NCBI GenBank assembly: GCA_010093485.1
Contig: MU001507.1
Coordinates: forward strand, 756,844-820,843
DNA from: Karstenula rhodostoma CBS 690.94
Lineage: Eukaryota; Ascomycota; Dothideomycetes; Pleosporales; Didymosphaeriaceae
Direction of reading: 5' to 3'
Length of the DNA stretch: 64,000 bases
This document shows, in pieces, positions 22,436 through 32,953 of this stretch (position 1 is its first letter; every line of letters begins with the position of its first letter). The position numbers and the translations under genes are program-made. The notes under the pieces were generated by a model, which saw only the letters and a list, made by a program, of their open reading frames with translations, searched no databases and had not been told where the DNA came from.

Positions 22436-24958
22436 ATGAGTTACGACCCGCGAATCGCCGCCCGGTACGGCGCGCGAGAAGAGGAGGATGGAGGCTCCAA
22501 GAAAGGTTCGGTGCGCGCAGCGCGGAAAGCACTACAGGAAGCAAAAGTACAGGAGCAGTTGCCGGACAGGTCGAAGATAATAGGTTTGCCGCAGAGGCCT
22601 AATCAGCCCATCGCGCTGGCACCGAGCAGAAGCGTAGCACCTGCGCTCTCTCCTACTCCGCAGTGGCCTTTGACCAACGACGCGGACGATGTCCTGGCGT
22701 CAAGGCCTGGCTTACTGCAGCCTAACCGTGGACCACCGCCTCAACGACCACCACGTCCAACATCAGATGAGCTACCGATACAACAACTTTCGCCAGGATA
22801 CCGCGATTCATTCAACTGCGAGGACCCATTCTCGCCCCTGTCTGGTCCGTCTTCACGCCCGCTCACCACCTCCTCTGCTCACTCAGAAACCTCTTCGTTG
22901 GGAGAGATACCCGATTTCCCCGTACCGGAACCACCGATGCCTACCATACAGCCGCTGCCGCGCCGCATGCCCAGCCTAGGTCCACCGCCTTCGTCCCGAA
23001 GAGGGCCATCGTCTTACTACACCCAAATATCGTATGTGTCGCCAATTGCCGAAGAAGCAGAGGCCCGTTCAAATACGATACGTTCGCATCATGGATCGTT
23101 CGCATCGAGTATGGCCATGCCTGCGAATGGGGACCTTTACTATGAGGACCCGTTTGTGCGCTCCGACGACGAAGAAACCATAACCAGTGACCACGGGCGC
23201 CTTTCGCCGGCGAGTGATCATGACGATAGAAGCGGGCTGGTAACTCCAGCGATTGTTCGACAGGCGAGTCTAGGAAGGAGAACAAAGCCTTCGATGATGA
23301 CCATAAAGTCCGTTGAAAATTCGTCAACCAAACGGAAGACTTCGAATGGAGAGAAAGAATGGGAAGCAGGGATTGGGGGTGCGGTACTTGCAGCAAAAGA
23401 TGGAATTGGTGGAAACGGTCCCGCACGCCTAAGAGAGATTTCGCCCGATGATGCATCCCTGGATTCCCCTACATACTCCGATCACAAGTTCAGAGATCCC
23501 GAGAAAGATATGGATCCGGAAAAGGATGGCTCAATGGCACCCTCAGCGTTTCGCCTGCAAGGGTCTCGTGGAGCTGGTTTCGCGGATCGCCCTGGGAGAC
23601 CTCGTCCACCGCGACTCGACGTCGATGCAGTACGCGAGGCTGAGGCCCGGGGTAGTCTTACCAGCTTACCGGAGTTAATCAGACGCGCAACGCGACTTGC
23701 TGCAAACCTCGATAGAGGCAAGACGGCAAGCCGACTGGGTCTGGACTTCTGGGAAGCTGGAGCACCCGACAAGAAACACCACTCCAATTCCATGGGCGAC
23801 ATGCTGGCGGCGTTCCCTCCACCTGCACAGGGCACGCCGACCCGTGGAGGCACACCGGTGCAGAGGCGCTTGTCTCAATGGACGTCGGCTGGTGAATATG
23901 GAGCAGAATCATCCACCAACAATCAGAAGGGCCAGCGCCGAAGAAGATGCTGCGGTATGCCTATGTGGACGTTTGTGACACTTTTGATCGTGCTTTTGTT
24001 CCTCGTCGCGGCCGCTGTCGTCATCCCTATCGTTCTGGTGGTCATTCCGAAAATGAAGAATCAAACAAGCACCGCCGCCCAGGACACCCAAGGCATGGGT
24101 AAGGCGACCGCCACCAGCAGTCCTGCGCAGCCTACTGGCTTAACTGGCTCCAATGGGAACCAGAATAGTCAGTGCAGCGGCATCATCACCTGCGAGAACG
24201 GAGGTGTAGCGATCCCCAATGCTGACCGCTCCTGCAACTGCGTCTGCATCAACGGCTTCACCGGAAAGACCTGCGCGACAGAAGGAGACTCTGGCTGCAC
24301 CACAGCAAGCATCGGTGGAACCGCGAACAACGCTACCGTTGGCTCAGGCATCCCCAGGCTCATTGAGAGCGCCCAAAGCGATTTCCAGATCCCTCTCGAC
24401 TCTACGCGTCTCCTGACGCTCTTCTCCGGCCTCTCCATGAGCTGCACCGCCGAAAACGCCCTCATCACCTTCAACGGCCTCGCCTCCCGCTCCGCCTCCT
24501 CCTACATGCCCATCCTCATCGAAACCTCGACCACGCCGTCGCGCTCCCTCCCCCTCCTCGACCAGCCACACCCCGAACCCGCCGCCCTCCAGCGCCGCCA
24601 GGCCATCGGTAACGTCGGTTCGGCCGCCCAAAACGCAAACTCCGCAGCGTCATCCCCGTCCGCCACCGTCTCCGCAAAGTCCGCAGCCACCACCACGGTC
24701 CCCATCTCGAGCAACCCCACCGCCCTCGACTTCGCGCGCCTCGGCGTCCTGCTCTCGCTCCAGGTCAGCGGCAAGCTGGACACGGCAGCGAGCGCGCAAG
24801 AAGCGATCCAGAACTTCCTAAGCAACGACCGCACGGCGCCGTCATCGTCGAGCGAAGTCGACCTCTCCGTGTTTACCATCGACCTGGAGCAGTTTTCCAT
24901 CAAGTTCGACAACGGGACGACGGTGCAGGCGAAGGTGCCGACGGGAACGACGTCGTGA
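22436..24958 (+). CDS. Large single-pass membrane protein with extracellular EGF-like domain
   Basis: One uninterrupted exon, 840 residues from ATG 22436 (the preceding in-frame TTG is not used). Residues 1 to about 500 are a disordered, Pro/Ser/Arg-rich cytoplasmic tail with charged repeats (DPEKDMDPEKDGS). A CCGMP-flanked transmembrane helix follows (WTFVTLLIVLLFLVAAAVVI) at about 510-540. The exterior has an EGF-like motif (CSGIITCENGG...CNCVCINGFTGKTC) with six Cys, then a conserved-looking domain (TRLLTLFSGLSMSC, ALITFNGLAS) and a Ser/Ala-rich linker. There is no signal peptide, so the helix likely acts as a signal anchor. Fungal proteins of this layout are surface proteins of unknown function. 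I have no evidence for a ligand. Confidence 0.8.
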   Translation: MSYDPRIAARYGAREEEDGGSKKGSVRAARKALQEAKVQEQLPDRSKIIGLPQRPNQPIALAPSRSVAPALSPTPQWPLTNDADDVLASRPGLLQPNRGPPPQRPPRPTSDELPIQQLSPGYRDSFNCEDPFSPLSGPSSRPLTTSSAHSETSSLGEIPDFPVPEPPMPTIQPLPRRMPSLGPPPSSRRGPSSYYTQISYVSPIAEEAEARSNTIRSHHGSFASSMAMPANGDLYYEDPFVRSDDEETITSDHGRLSPASDHDDRSGLVTPAIVRQASLGRRTKPSMMTIKSVENSSTKRKTSNGEKEWEAGIGGAVLAAKDGIGGNGPARLREISPDDASLDSPTYSDHKFRDPEKDMDPEKDGSMAPSAFRLQGSRGAGFADRPGRPRPPRLDVDAVREAEARGSLTSLPELIRRATRLAANLDRGKTASRLGLDFWEAGAPDKKHHSNSMGDMLAAFPPPAQGTPTRGGTPVQRRLSQWTSAGEYGAESSTNNQKGQRRRRCCGMPMWTFVTLLIVLLFLVAAAVVIPIVLVVIPKMKNQTSTAAQDTQGMGKATATSSPAQPTGLTGSNGNQNSQCSGIITCENGGVAIPNADRSCNCVCINGFTGKTCATEGDSGCTTASIGGTANNATVGSGIPRLIESAQSDFQIPLDSTRLLTLFSGLSMSCTAENALITFNGLASRSASSYMPILIETSTTPSRSLPLLDQPHPEPAALQRRQAIGNVGSAAQNANSAASSPSATVSAKSAATTTVPISSNPTALDFARLGVLLSLQVSGKLDTAASAQEAIQNFLSNDRTAPSSSSEVDLSVFTIDLEQFSIKFDNGTTVQAKVPTGTTS

Positions 24959-25812
24959 GCGCTGCCCAAACGCATCCCCCTACTCTCCTTGCTATATGCG
25001 CCTACCAAAAATCTTTTCTTTTACCTACTTTTGAGCTGACATGTCATGCGCTGTACTGTTGTACCATATCCTCGGCGTGCGGCAGCATGCCTCCTTCCTT
25101 CCATCTTGCCCACCCCCTTGCTATCTTGTCTACGTACGTACGTTTTTTTCTTTCTTTTCTAATACGTCCTGCGGACGGAGCGACTGGTAATCGTGTTTTT
25201 TGTTGGTGTATACCCCTATTTTTTGTGTTGCGCGGAGCGAGGCCCCGTGTGGTGTTGTATATAGGAATAGACGCGGCTGGTGTGGGGAAAGTGGGCCGGA
25301 AGGTCTAGTCTGTGAGCAAAAGGAAAGGATGTAGGAATGCTAGCGATCTGAGTTTAGAATGTGTGGTTTGTGGAGTGGAATGATGTGAAGTGATGTGAAG
25401 TGATGTGAAGTGATGTGAAGTTAGAAAATCGCACAGTTGGTGGTTGTAGTACCTCCTGCACCTGTTGCGTCCCTGTGCTGCAGGCTTCGCCGTTTCCCAC
25501 GCGTCTTTCTCACTTCCTTTGCACGACGCGCCTGGCCCCTCTGTTCGAGACTTAGATGACAGACGTGGACGTGGGAGCCTACCCACCTCCATCACCTAAC
25601 CTTGTGGTAGCGTTAGCGGCGGGGGTGAAAGACCTCCTGTCCTGTCTTGGAGTCGTGTCTCCGTTGTGCGGTTGCGATGGGGTTGTATGTAGTTTCTGGA
25701 CTTCCCCCATGGTGGGATTAGGGTGGATATGTAGGCGATCCGGTGTAATCGACAACCTCCAGCATCGCATACGCCGGATGCCCGACCGCCTTCTTGTCCT
25801 TTCCCTCCTTCT
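24959..25812. other. 3' flank of the EGF-like gene
   Basis: About 850 bp with no convincing gene. It contains four perfect copies of a 10-bp unit at 25381-25420 and T-rich runs. Frames over 100 codons here on both strands are mutually overlapping shadows. Confidence 0.5.
25381..25420 (+). repeat. Four tandem copies of TGATGTGAAG
   Basis: Exactly four perfect 10-bp units, a short minisatellite downstream of the EGF-like gene. Length may vary between strains. Confidence 0.95.
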
Positions 25813-26546
25813 TCACCGCAACCCCGCCGTCCCCATTCTCCTCCAGAACCTCCTCTTCGGCTCTACCTCAAAACTCCCTCCCTTCAGAAACACCTTCAGC
25901 ATGTCCTGCGAATATCCCGACACCACTGTCGTATTATGCATATCAATCATCACAGGGTTGTCAGTGCTCTCTCCGCCAGATTCCAGAACACCAGCTTCGG
26001 CATCTGGTACCCAGCTTTGGCGTACTTGCGCTGGATGCGGCAGTAGCTACTCGTCCAGTGCTCAGAGCAGTGCTGCGCGGCGTCGAACTGCATATTTGAG
26101 AGAACAGAGACCTGCTTGACCATGTCCTCCTGCGTGGGGTTGTTTGCGGCCGCCATGGGCCAAATCACGTCCTTGAAGACGGCGGTGGAGTTAGTGCTCA
26201 TACCCCGCCTGGCTCTGGGCTCGCCGCCAGAGACATAGGTCTCGTCCCTGACGACTGTTTCATTGGCTGGTACAGCTTCTTCGGCACCAGTGACATCGAA
26301 GGCTTCACTAATTACGCCTTGCTCATGTCCGCTATGTATCACCATGCTAGACTTGGGATGGTCGTTCTCACCTCCTTCCTTGACTTCCTCATCTCCATTA
26401 GAACCCGGTGCTTTCTTCTCGATTACAAGACGGGTCAGCCAGACAAGGTTGTGAGCATTGTGAGGGTGATTCTCGGTCAGTGCCTCCGCCTAGCCAGGAT
26501 CGATGCAGGATGGAATCGTTTATTGAAATCCACGGCATTGTTACGA
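25813..26546 (-). pseudogene. DUF2828 / vWA-like protein, frameshifted fragment
   Basis: Reading the minus strand in successive frames gives: NNAVDFNKRFHPASILA, a shift near 26490, AEALTENHPHNAHNLVWL, then the long segment with VSVLSNMQFDAAQ and MPKLVFWNLAE. A second shift near 25980 follows, then TVVSGYSQDMLKVFL up to a stop at 25813. These blocks occur in this order in DUF2828 proteins (as I recall the family), where the MQFD, VFWNL and SGYSxxMLKVFL motifs sit in a von Willebrand A-like fold. At least two indels break the frame, and the N-terminal half of a usual 600-800 residue protein is missing. This is a degraded copy. Confidence 0.65.
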
Positions 26547-26940
26547 ACGATTTGAGTGCTCGCATTGCTAGTACAAGGTATCGTAACCGAGATTGCCCAC
26601 AGGAATGTCCATGTAACATGCGGCGGATAGTAGAGAACCTGGAACCTAGGAACCTTGGAACCACACTATCCACATGATCGATTGTTGAGTTGCGACATTG
26701 GGCTGTAAACTCAAAGACGAAGTCGGAGTGTCCATCGCTGTGAAGTCAAGGCAGAATCATCATGAAGAGTATGAACAACTGTTCATGGTCGAGAAGGAAT
26801 GGCCTTCTTTCACGGAGGACGTGCATCGGCGTGCTTAGTCAGCCCCCGCTTAACGTAATAGGCAGCGGCAGGCATCAACATGAACGCGGAGCTCCAGCTG
26901 CTCGCCGTTGCACTCGACTCTCCACACACGCCGACCAGCC
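26547..26940. other. Spacer before the COP9 gene
   Basis: About 390 bp with no gene. It may hold further decayed DUF2828 sequence and the COP9 subunit promoter. A GGAACCTAGGAACC repeat is visible near 26640-26660. Confidence 0.4.
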
Positions 26941-28471
26941 ATGGCAAAGGACGCCGCAGACACGCCCTTCTTCCAGAAACGGAGGTCGGAGGGCCAAATC
27001 GTCGTCAAAGGTAGCTATCTGCTTGTACATGGTAGACGCATGCTCACGCAGCTAGATCCCCCGAAGTTCGACCTGGAGTCGTATATATCCAACTACGATG
27101 GCTTCACGCGCGCCGACCGCCTCCGCCACATCGGCTCGCACTCGACATACCTCGCCGTCGACGCCTACCGAACCGCAATCGCAGAGGCCAAGCGCGGCAA
27201 GAACGTGAAGCTGTACCTCGACCTGGTGGAGGAGCTCGCCCAGATTGCCCCCGAGGACCCAGCCGCCTTGACGGACACGGCATGGGCGACGGAGAAGACG
27301 AAGAAGGTCGAGGTAGAGAAGGACAAGCTGGAGCACGAGCTGAAGTCGTACAAAAACAACATGATCAAGGAGAGCATACGGGTGAGTAGTGCTTCAACAT
27401 GTGGGTGCCAGTCCTGGCGGCTAATACGTCGTCCAGATGGGCAACGAAGACATGGGCCATTTCTACTACGCCGTCGGCGACTACAGCCTTGCGCACAAGG
27501 CCTACATGCGCATGCGTGAGCACTGCACCTCGCCCAAGCATCTCGCCGACATGACCCTGCGTCTCCTCCTCGTCAGCATAGCACAGAAGTCGTGGCTCAC
27601 CGTCCAATCACACATTGCGAAAGTCGACTCCACACAGGTTAAGGGAGACGAGAAGGCCAAGCTCGAACCCATCATATCGGCGTGTGCAGGCCTGGCGCAC
27701 ATGGGAGCCACCAATTACCGAGAGGCCGCAACGGCCTTTATCAACACCTCCCCCACCTTCCTGACCGCCGAACCCATTGCGGGCATAACATGGCAACGGG
27801 AAGTCGTCACGGGCAACGACATCGCCGTCTACGGCGGCCTCTGTGCCCTCGCCTCCATGGACCGCAGCCAGCTCAAAGACCTCGTCCTCGACAACAACGA
27901 CTTCCGCAACTTCCTCGAGCTCGAGCCCCACATCCGCCGCGCCATCAACCTCTTCTGCGCCTCCAAATACTCGGTCTGCCTCGAGGTCCTCGAAAACTAC
28001 CGTTCCGACTACCTCCTCGACGTATACCTCTCCAAACTGCTCTCCAACATCTACGGCCTCATCCGCAGGAAGAGCATCGTCCAGTACTTCATCCCTTTCA
28101 GCTGCGTGACGCTCGACGAGATGGCGACCAAGTTCCAGACGGCAGGCGGCGAATACAGCACCATCGAAGACGAGCTCGAGACCATGATCAACACGGGCAC
28201 GCTCGACGCGCGCATCGACCTCGTCGACCGCCTGCTCATCTCCCCGCCCACCAACCCGCGCTACACCGTCCACGCTGACGCCCTCGCCATGGCCCAGTCC
28301 TACGACCATACGCTGCGCCTGCGCCTCACGCGCCTGAACATGCTGGCCGCGGGCTTCGAGGTGCGCCAGGAGAAGGGCGGCCCGAAGGACGCCGCGTTCA
28401 AGGACTCGTCGTTTGGCGAGGGGCTCAGCGCGGGGCTGCGCGGGATCGGGTCCAAGATGGGCTTTTCGTAG
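26941..28471 (+). CDS. csn1: COP9 signalosome subunit 1 (PCI domain)
   Basis: Exons 26941-27010, 27056-27381 and 27437-28471 give 476 residues. The N-terminal segment PPKFDLESYISNYDGFTRADRLRHIG is the recognisable CSN1/RPN7 start. Helical repeats follow (GHFYYAVGDYSLAHKAYMRMREHC), then the C-terminal PCI domain (SIVQYFIPFSCVTLDEMATKF...LETMINTGTLDARID). CSN1 is a scaffold subunit of the COP9 signalosome, which removes NEDD8 from cullins and so controls SCF ubiquitin ligases. In other filamentous fungi it affects light responses and development. The start at 26941 gives an in-frame join (VVK|DPPKF) only if the first intron ends at CAGCTAG; the other acceptor breaks the frame. Confidence 0.92.
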
Positions 28472-29150
28472 GACGAGGGCTCTTTTCGTCGGGCGATGGG
28501 GCGATGAGGTGATGTCGGCACATGGGAGGGGATGGTCGTTTCGGTTCGAGCATAGATGGGATGGCATTTGCAGGCGTTAGGGTGCGCAGAGTTACGACGT
28601 GAACATGACATGACATGGGGCCTTGCCTTGCTTGCTGGCTGGCTGCTCCCCACGGCGTTATCACGGGTTTGAGCGATTCATGAGCGAGCGGAGGGGGATG
28701 GCAAAGGCCTCTGGGACGGTACTACATAAATATACATTGTTCCACCCAAGTGTCCTCCGCTCTGCGCTGTCTGCAAAGTCTGAATGAAAAATGAAAAATC
28801 AGGACACCCACATACTTTCTCCTGCCAACACCAGGCTGGCTTCAACCCTCCGCAACGGGCGTCTGACTGCTTGACCGTGGAGTGACTTAGGTAGGGTACT
28901 AGGCGTTTCCGCAAGGTTGGCCTGATGTCACAGCGCTGGTTTTCACGTCTACGCAAGAGAGAGGGGAGTTATAATTGTTCATTTTCCATGCACTGCCCTC
29001 CCTTTCCTACCTACCTATCTATCCCATCCCACCCCACCCTCATAAAAACATCATTACAAACAAAAACAACAGCTAGGGTATCAATCACCACACCATACCA
29101 CACCTTACCACTCATCTCCATTTGCACCCTCCACTCCACTCCACCCTCCA
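28472..29150. other. Convergent intergenic region
   Basis: 680 bp between two convergent genes, holding both 3' UTRs. It is pyrimidine-rich at 29000-29150. No gene seen. Confidence 0.5.
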
Positions 29151-31501
29151 TCAACCCTGCCTAAACACCCCGGCGCCCCTCACTCCAGCCCACCCCTCCT
29201 GTCCCTGCTGCCCCTGCGCACTCTGATACCCATAGTACCCCGTCCACTCGCCGGTCCCAAACCCGCGCGCGTACGGATGCGCCTGCTGCCCCGCGGGCGC
29301 CATCCCGCCTACGCCCATCCGGTGCCCCTGCACGCCCTGCACGTTCTGCACGCCCTGCACGTTCTGCTGCGGCTGTGCAGCATTGCGCGGCATGCTCGAC
29401 TGCGCGGGCATGCCGTAGGGGTTCTGGAAGGGCGAATACGCGTGCTGCGTATGCGGGGTTTGGAGCTGCTGTGCCGCGGTCTGGAGCTGCTGCATCGCCT
29501 GCTGGGGGGAGGGCACGGTCTGCGGGGTGGGTATAGGGTGCTGGTACTGCTGCTGCTGCTGTTGCTGCTGCTGCTTTTGGGGCTGCTGCTGGTGGATAGA
29601 GTGGCTTCTGCTATGCTGGCGCTGCTGCTTCTGGTCGCGCTGAGCCTGCTGCGGATGCGGATGCGGGTGTGTCTGGGGCGGTGTGTCTGTGGACTGCGGC
29701 TGGAGCTGGAGCTGTGGGCGGGGAGGTTGCGAGAGCTGCGTCATCTGCGGTGTATGCGCGGGGGTGGTGGACGAGCGGCGCTTTTCTTCTTCGAGCTCAT
29801 GTATGCGGGCTTTTGCGTCTTCAAGTTCTTTGCGCATACGTTCGAGCTCGGAGAGCTCGCCGGTGGCGGCTTGGGCGTGCCGTGTGGACTCTGCTGTGTC
29901 GGGGATAGTGGATGGGCGGCGCTCGTCGTTTGGCGGGTCGGCTGAGTAGAAGCACTGCCGCTTTTTAACAATGCAAGTCTGGCAGACTGGCCGCGTGCCG
30001 TCACACTGTTCTGGTTAGTGGCGGATCTCCTTCGTAAGGGTGAGCGTCCTACCTTGGTCTTCTTGACCTTGCATACATCGCAGCTGTTCCTCGGTCTCTT
30101 CCGAGTGGAGGGCTGTGCCTGCTGTTGTACTCGAGTCTGATGCTGAACGGACTGCAGGAGCGGCGGGGGCGGAACAGGACGTTGTTGCTGGACGGCAGGT
30201 GGAGGGGGTTCTGGAGGTGAGTGATCGGGAGCAGGATCAGGGCGAATGAGCTCAAGTAGCGAGCGGAGGCTCTGAGCACGCAAGTCGCTCTCAAGTGAGG
30301 TTGATGATTTTTGGTCGTCGGTCTTCCTCTTCTTCTTGGCCTTCTGTGCACTTTCCAGGGGAAGATCCGGTCTGGGTGGCTTTGGTCGGCTCTGTAGCTT
30401 CTTCAAAGCGTCCGGGTCGTTCTCCTCGAGAAACTTGCGCCTCCGCGAGTCTTTGCGCGGCGGAGGGGCCCGCTCTTCGTACGTCTTGTGTATGGGTATG
30501 TGCTTGTAGAAGACATCCAGGGCCTGCTTCGTGGCGGAGAACTTGATGGACAGCACCCCTTTGCAGTCGTAGACGGGCTTGGTGGCGCGCTTGCCGAGCT
30601 TCGCGCCCTTGCCGTTGGCGGCGCGGTCCTTGTTGAGCAGCGAGTCGTTGCAGTAGTAGGAGAAGCGGTAGCTGTCGTCCTCGCGGCTGTTCCAGCAGTT
30701 GTGGAAGCTGTATCGGTAGCCGTCGCACCGCTGGATGGCGTCGACGCAGCACTTTGCAATGGCGCGCTGCTTCCGCATCTTGTCCCTGGTGTCGGGCATC
30801 GGCTGGAGGGCCTCGAGGATGCTCATGGCGACCCGGGGCTCCGTCTTCTTGCCGGCGCTGCTGCTGTTGCTGCTGCTGGGCCGGGCGCCACCGGCACTCG
30901 ACGGGCTGGCCTGCGGCTGCTGGAAGTCGAGTGCGAGGGTCATGGCTGGGTCCGCGACGCCCTGGTAGGCGGTCCCGTACTGCGGCGCGTGGATGCCATT
31001 TGCGCTGCTGGCGCTGGTGGTGCTGGTGGCGCTGGTGGTGCTGCTGCTGGCGTGGGTGCTGCTGTAGGCCTGCGACGCGTCGTGCGGCGCGAAGCAGGGC
31101 TGCGTCTGCGTCTGCGTCTGCGTCTGGGCGGGCGACTGGGCGGCAGCGGACGAGGCAGGGGCGTCCGGGGGCGCGGCGACGAGGAAGCTGGTGCCTATCC
31201 AGAAGGAGAGCTGGCAGTCGGTGTGGTCGGGATGCTCTGGCGGGTTGTCGAGGTACTCGCGCAACGACGTCTCAAAGGCGTCGAGCGAGGCGACCGTGTA
31301 CGTGACCGTCTTCGCCTGGGGATCGCGCACCTGGCGGCCGCGGGCGAGGTGGACGGGCGGCCCGCTGAAGATGGCATCCTGCGCGTGCTGGTAGTTTGCG
31401 ACGCCGACGACAGGCGCAGGGGCGGCTTGCTCCATGACGGCGGAGCCCGAACCCCAGTCGACTAGTACGAACGTCACGGACGTAAGAGTAGAGAGGTTCA
31501 C
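29151..31501 (-). CDS. Zn2Cys6 regulator with an additional Cys/His-rich domain and polyQ tail
   Basis: Exons 30053-31501 and 29151-30005 give 767 residues (701 aa shorter-start option not counted; an internal ATG at 31435 could also be used). The centre has a conserved Cys/His-rich block (DGYRYSFHNCWNSREDD, SYYCNDSLLN, KPVYDCKGVLSIKFS, FYKHIPIHKTYEER) that looks like a separate DNA-binding-type zinc fold. A classic binuclear cluster is split by the intron: CDVCKVKKTK then CDGTRPVCQTC and RQC. It is followed by a coiled coil (ERMRKELEDAKARIHELEEEKRR), the usual linker/dimerisation order, and a Gln/Pro-rich tail with a Q9 run. The N-terminal half contains a conserved-looking domain and a QTQTQTQTQ tract. 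The product is a likely nuclear transcription factor; targets unknown. Confidence 0.82.
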
Positions 31502-32488
31502 GAGATGTGAGGAGGACTAGAGAGGATTTTCTGTTCTGTTCCGTTCCGTTCACCGCTGATCCTCGCCGACGACCACCCGCGACGCGCCCTCCCTCCCGCC
31601 TCGCCGAGTCCACGTTGCACCTCATGCTGCCACCCGCAGGAATGCACCATCATCTGCCCTCTCCATGCAGCACAGACTCGACCATCTTTGCCCCAGAAGT
31701 CACCACCAGTGTCCGAGTTCCGGGCTCGTTGCATGGCATTCCAAATGCTGGCTGCAATGCCAAGCATACACACTGCGCGCTCTGCACTGTGGTCCAGTCC
31801 CAGGCTGCTATACCCGCCTACTCGAGCCACCGCGTGCCATCTCTCCCGCGTCCGCGCTATCGCCCAGCATCACCACTAAGCATGTCGGTCCCAGCAAGGG
31901 TGGAAAATCAGTACGTCTCCCTGGGGCCCTGAACCCGGTTGGCGATCGCGCAGCCCGAACCTCTACCCACCGCTTCTGACGGCAGTCTCCGTCATCCAGC
32001 AAAGGGTATCGCTGCATGCTTGGAGCATCACATCAAGCCGAGTGAAGGCGGGCCAAGGCACGGCAAAGCAAACACGTTGATCAGACAATACATTCGACTA
32101 GGAGACCCCGGCCCTGCGACCAGCACAAAGCCGATCCCTTCGCGGTGCCGATAGCTACAGCAGGTAGTCCCCGGCATCAGCGCCCTCATCATCCAACCAA
32201 AACGCCAGCAAAGAGCCCATCCTCCCAGTTCCAGTGGTATCAGTCGCTAGCCCATCCTCCCAATAAGTTTTCCCATCAAAAGCCATCCATTAAAAGCAGT
32301 CCGAATAATCAAGACATGAAGCCAACCATCAACAAGAAGCGCGTGTCCAGCAGAGCAGGTAAATACTTGGTACAATAAGAGGTCTTGATCGCGTCTCAGT
32401 GTACGTCTCGAAATCGATTCCAACGCTTGGGCTCGAGCGAGAAAGGTGAGTGTCGTGTAGAAATGGTCCGGATAATGCGTTACAATCA
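31502..32488. other. Intergenic region
   Basis: About 990 bp between the Zn2Cys6 gene promoter and the 3' end of the C2H2 gene. Frames of 60-140 codons overlap on both strands with no features; no gene supported. Confidence 0.5.
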
Positions 32489-32953
32489 AATCAAATACTG
32501 CTGGTGTTGAAGTTCGGCCGTGACTTGGCCATGGGGGTGGGGGCCGCCGATGATGTTGTCGGGCGTCCACGGGCCCTTCTCTTCGGGCGTCGCGTCGTGC
32601 AGCGCATCCGCACGCTTCAGCGTCTGCACATCCAGATCCGTCACGTAAGACTTGCCGTCGGGCAGCTTCATGCGGACCTCGAACTCTTGGTCGAGCATCA
32701 TGTCGTCTTTCCAGAGACGTCGCGGCCCGTCGTAGACACAGAGGACGCGCTTCTTCATCTTCATTTTATCGGTCGGACATCCCCAAGAAACAGGGTAATT
32801 TTTGCGCTTCTTGCGACCCGAACCGGTAATTGCCACGCCGCCCTTGGAAAAGGTCAGCCCGGCCCGAGGGCCCCTCGCACCAGAGGCCTTCGTCACTTTA
32901 GAGGGGTTACCACCCCCGACGTGCGATGTGGCACCTCGGGGATGTGTTAATTG
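32486..32953 (-). other. In-frame 155-codon extension after the C2H2 stop codon
   Basis: This stretch is in the same frame as the C2H2 protein, has no stop until 32486 and reads like real protein: KVTKASGARG, GVAITGSGRKKRKNYP, DKMKMKKRVLCVYDGPRRLWKDDMMLDQEFEVRM and YVTDLDVQTLKRAD. It could be reached by TGA readthrough (TGA CAA TTA matches the plant-viral leaky context stop-CAA-TTA). It could also be reached by a 72-nt in-frame intron 32935-33006 (G|GTGCAC donor, CCCCGAG acceptor), which removes the stop. Either would add a basic, beta-rich C-terminal domain. Confidence 0.55.

Noticed and set aside
27608..28567. 319-aa minus-strand frame opposite COP9 subunit 1
   Set aside because: GC-rich antisense shadow of the PCI exon; no domain, and the plus strand is clearly coding.
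30488..31465. 325-aa plus-strand frame opposite the Zn2Cys6 gene
   Set aside because: Antisense shadow with Gly/Ala/Val-rich composition; the minus strand carries conserved Cys/His motifs.
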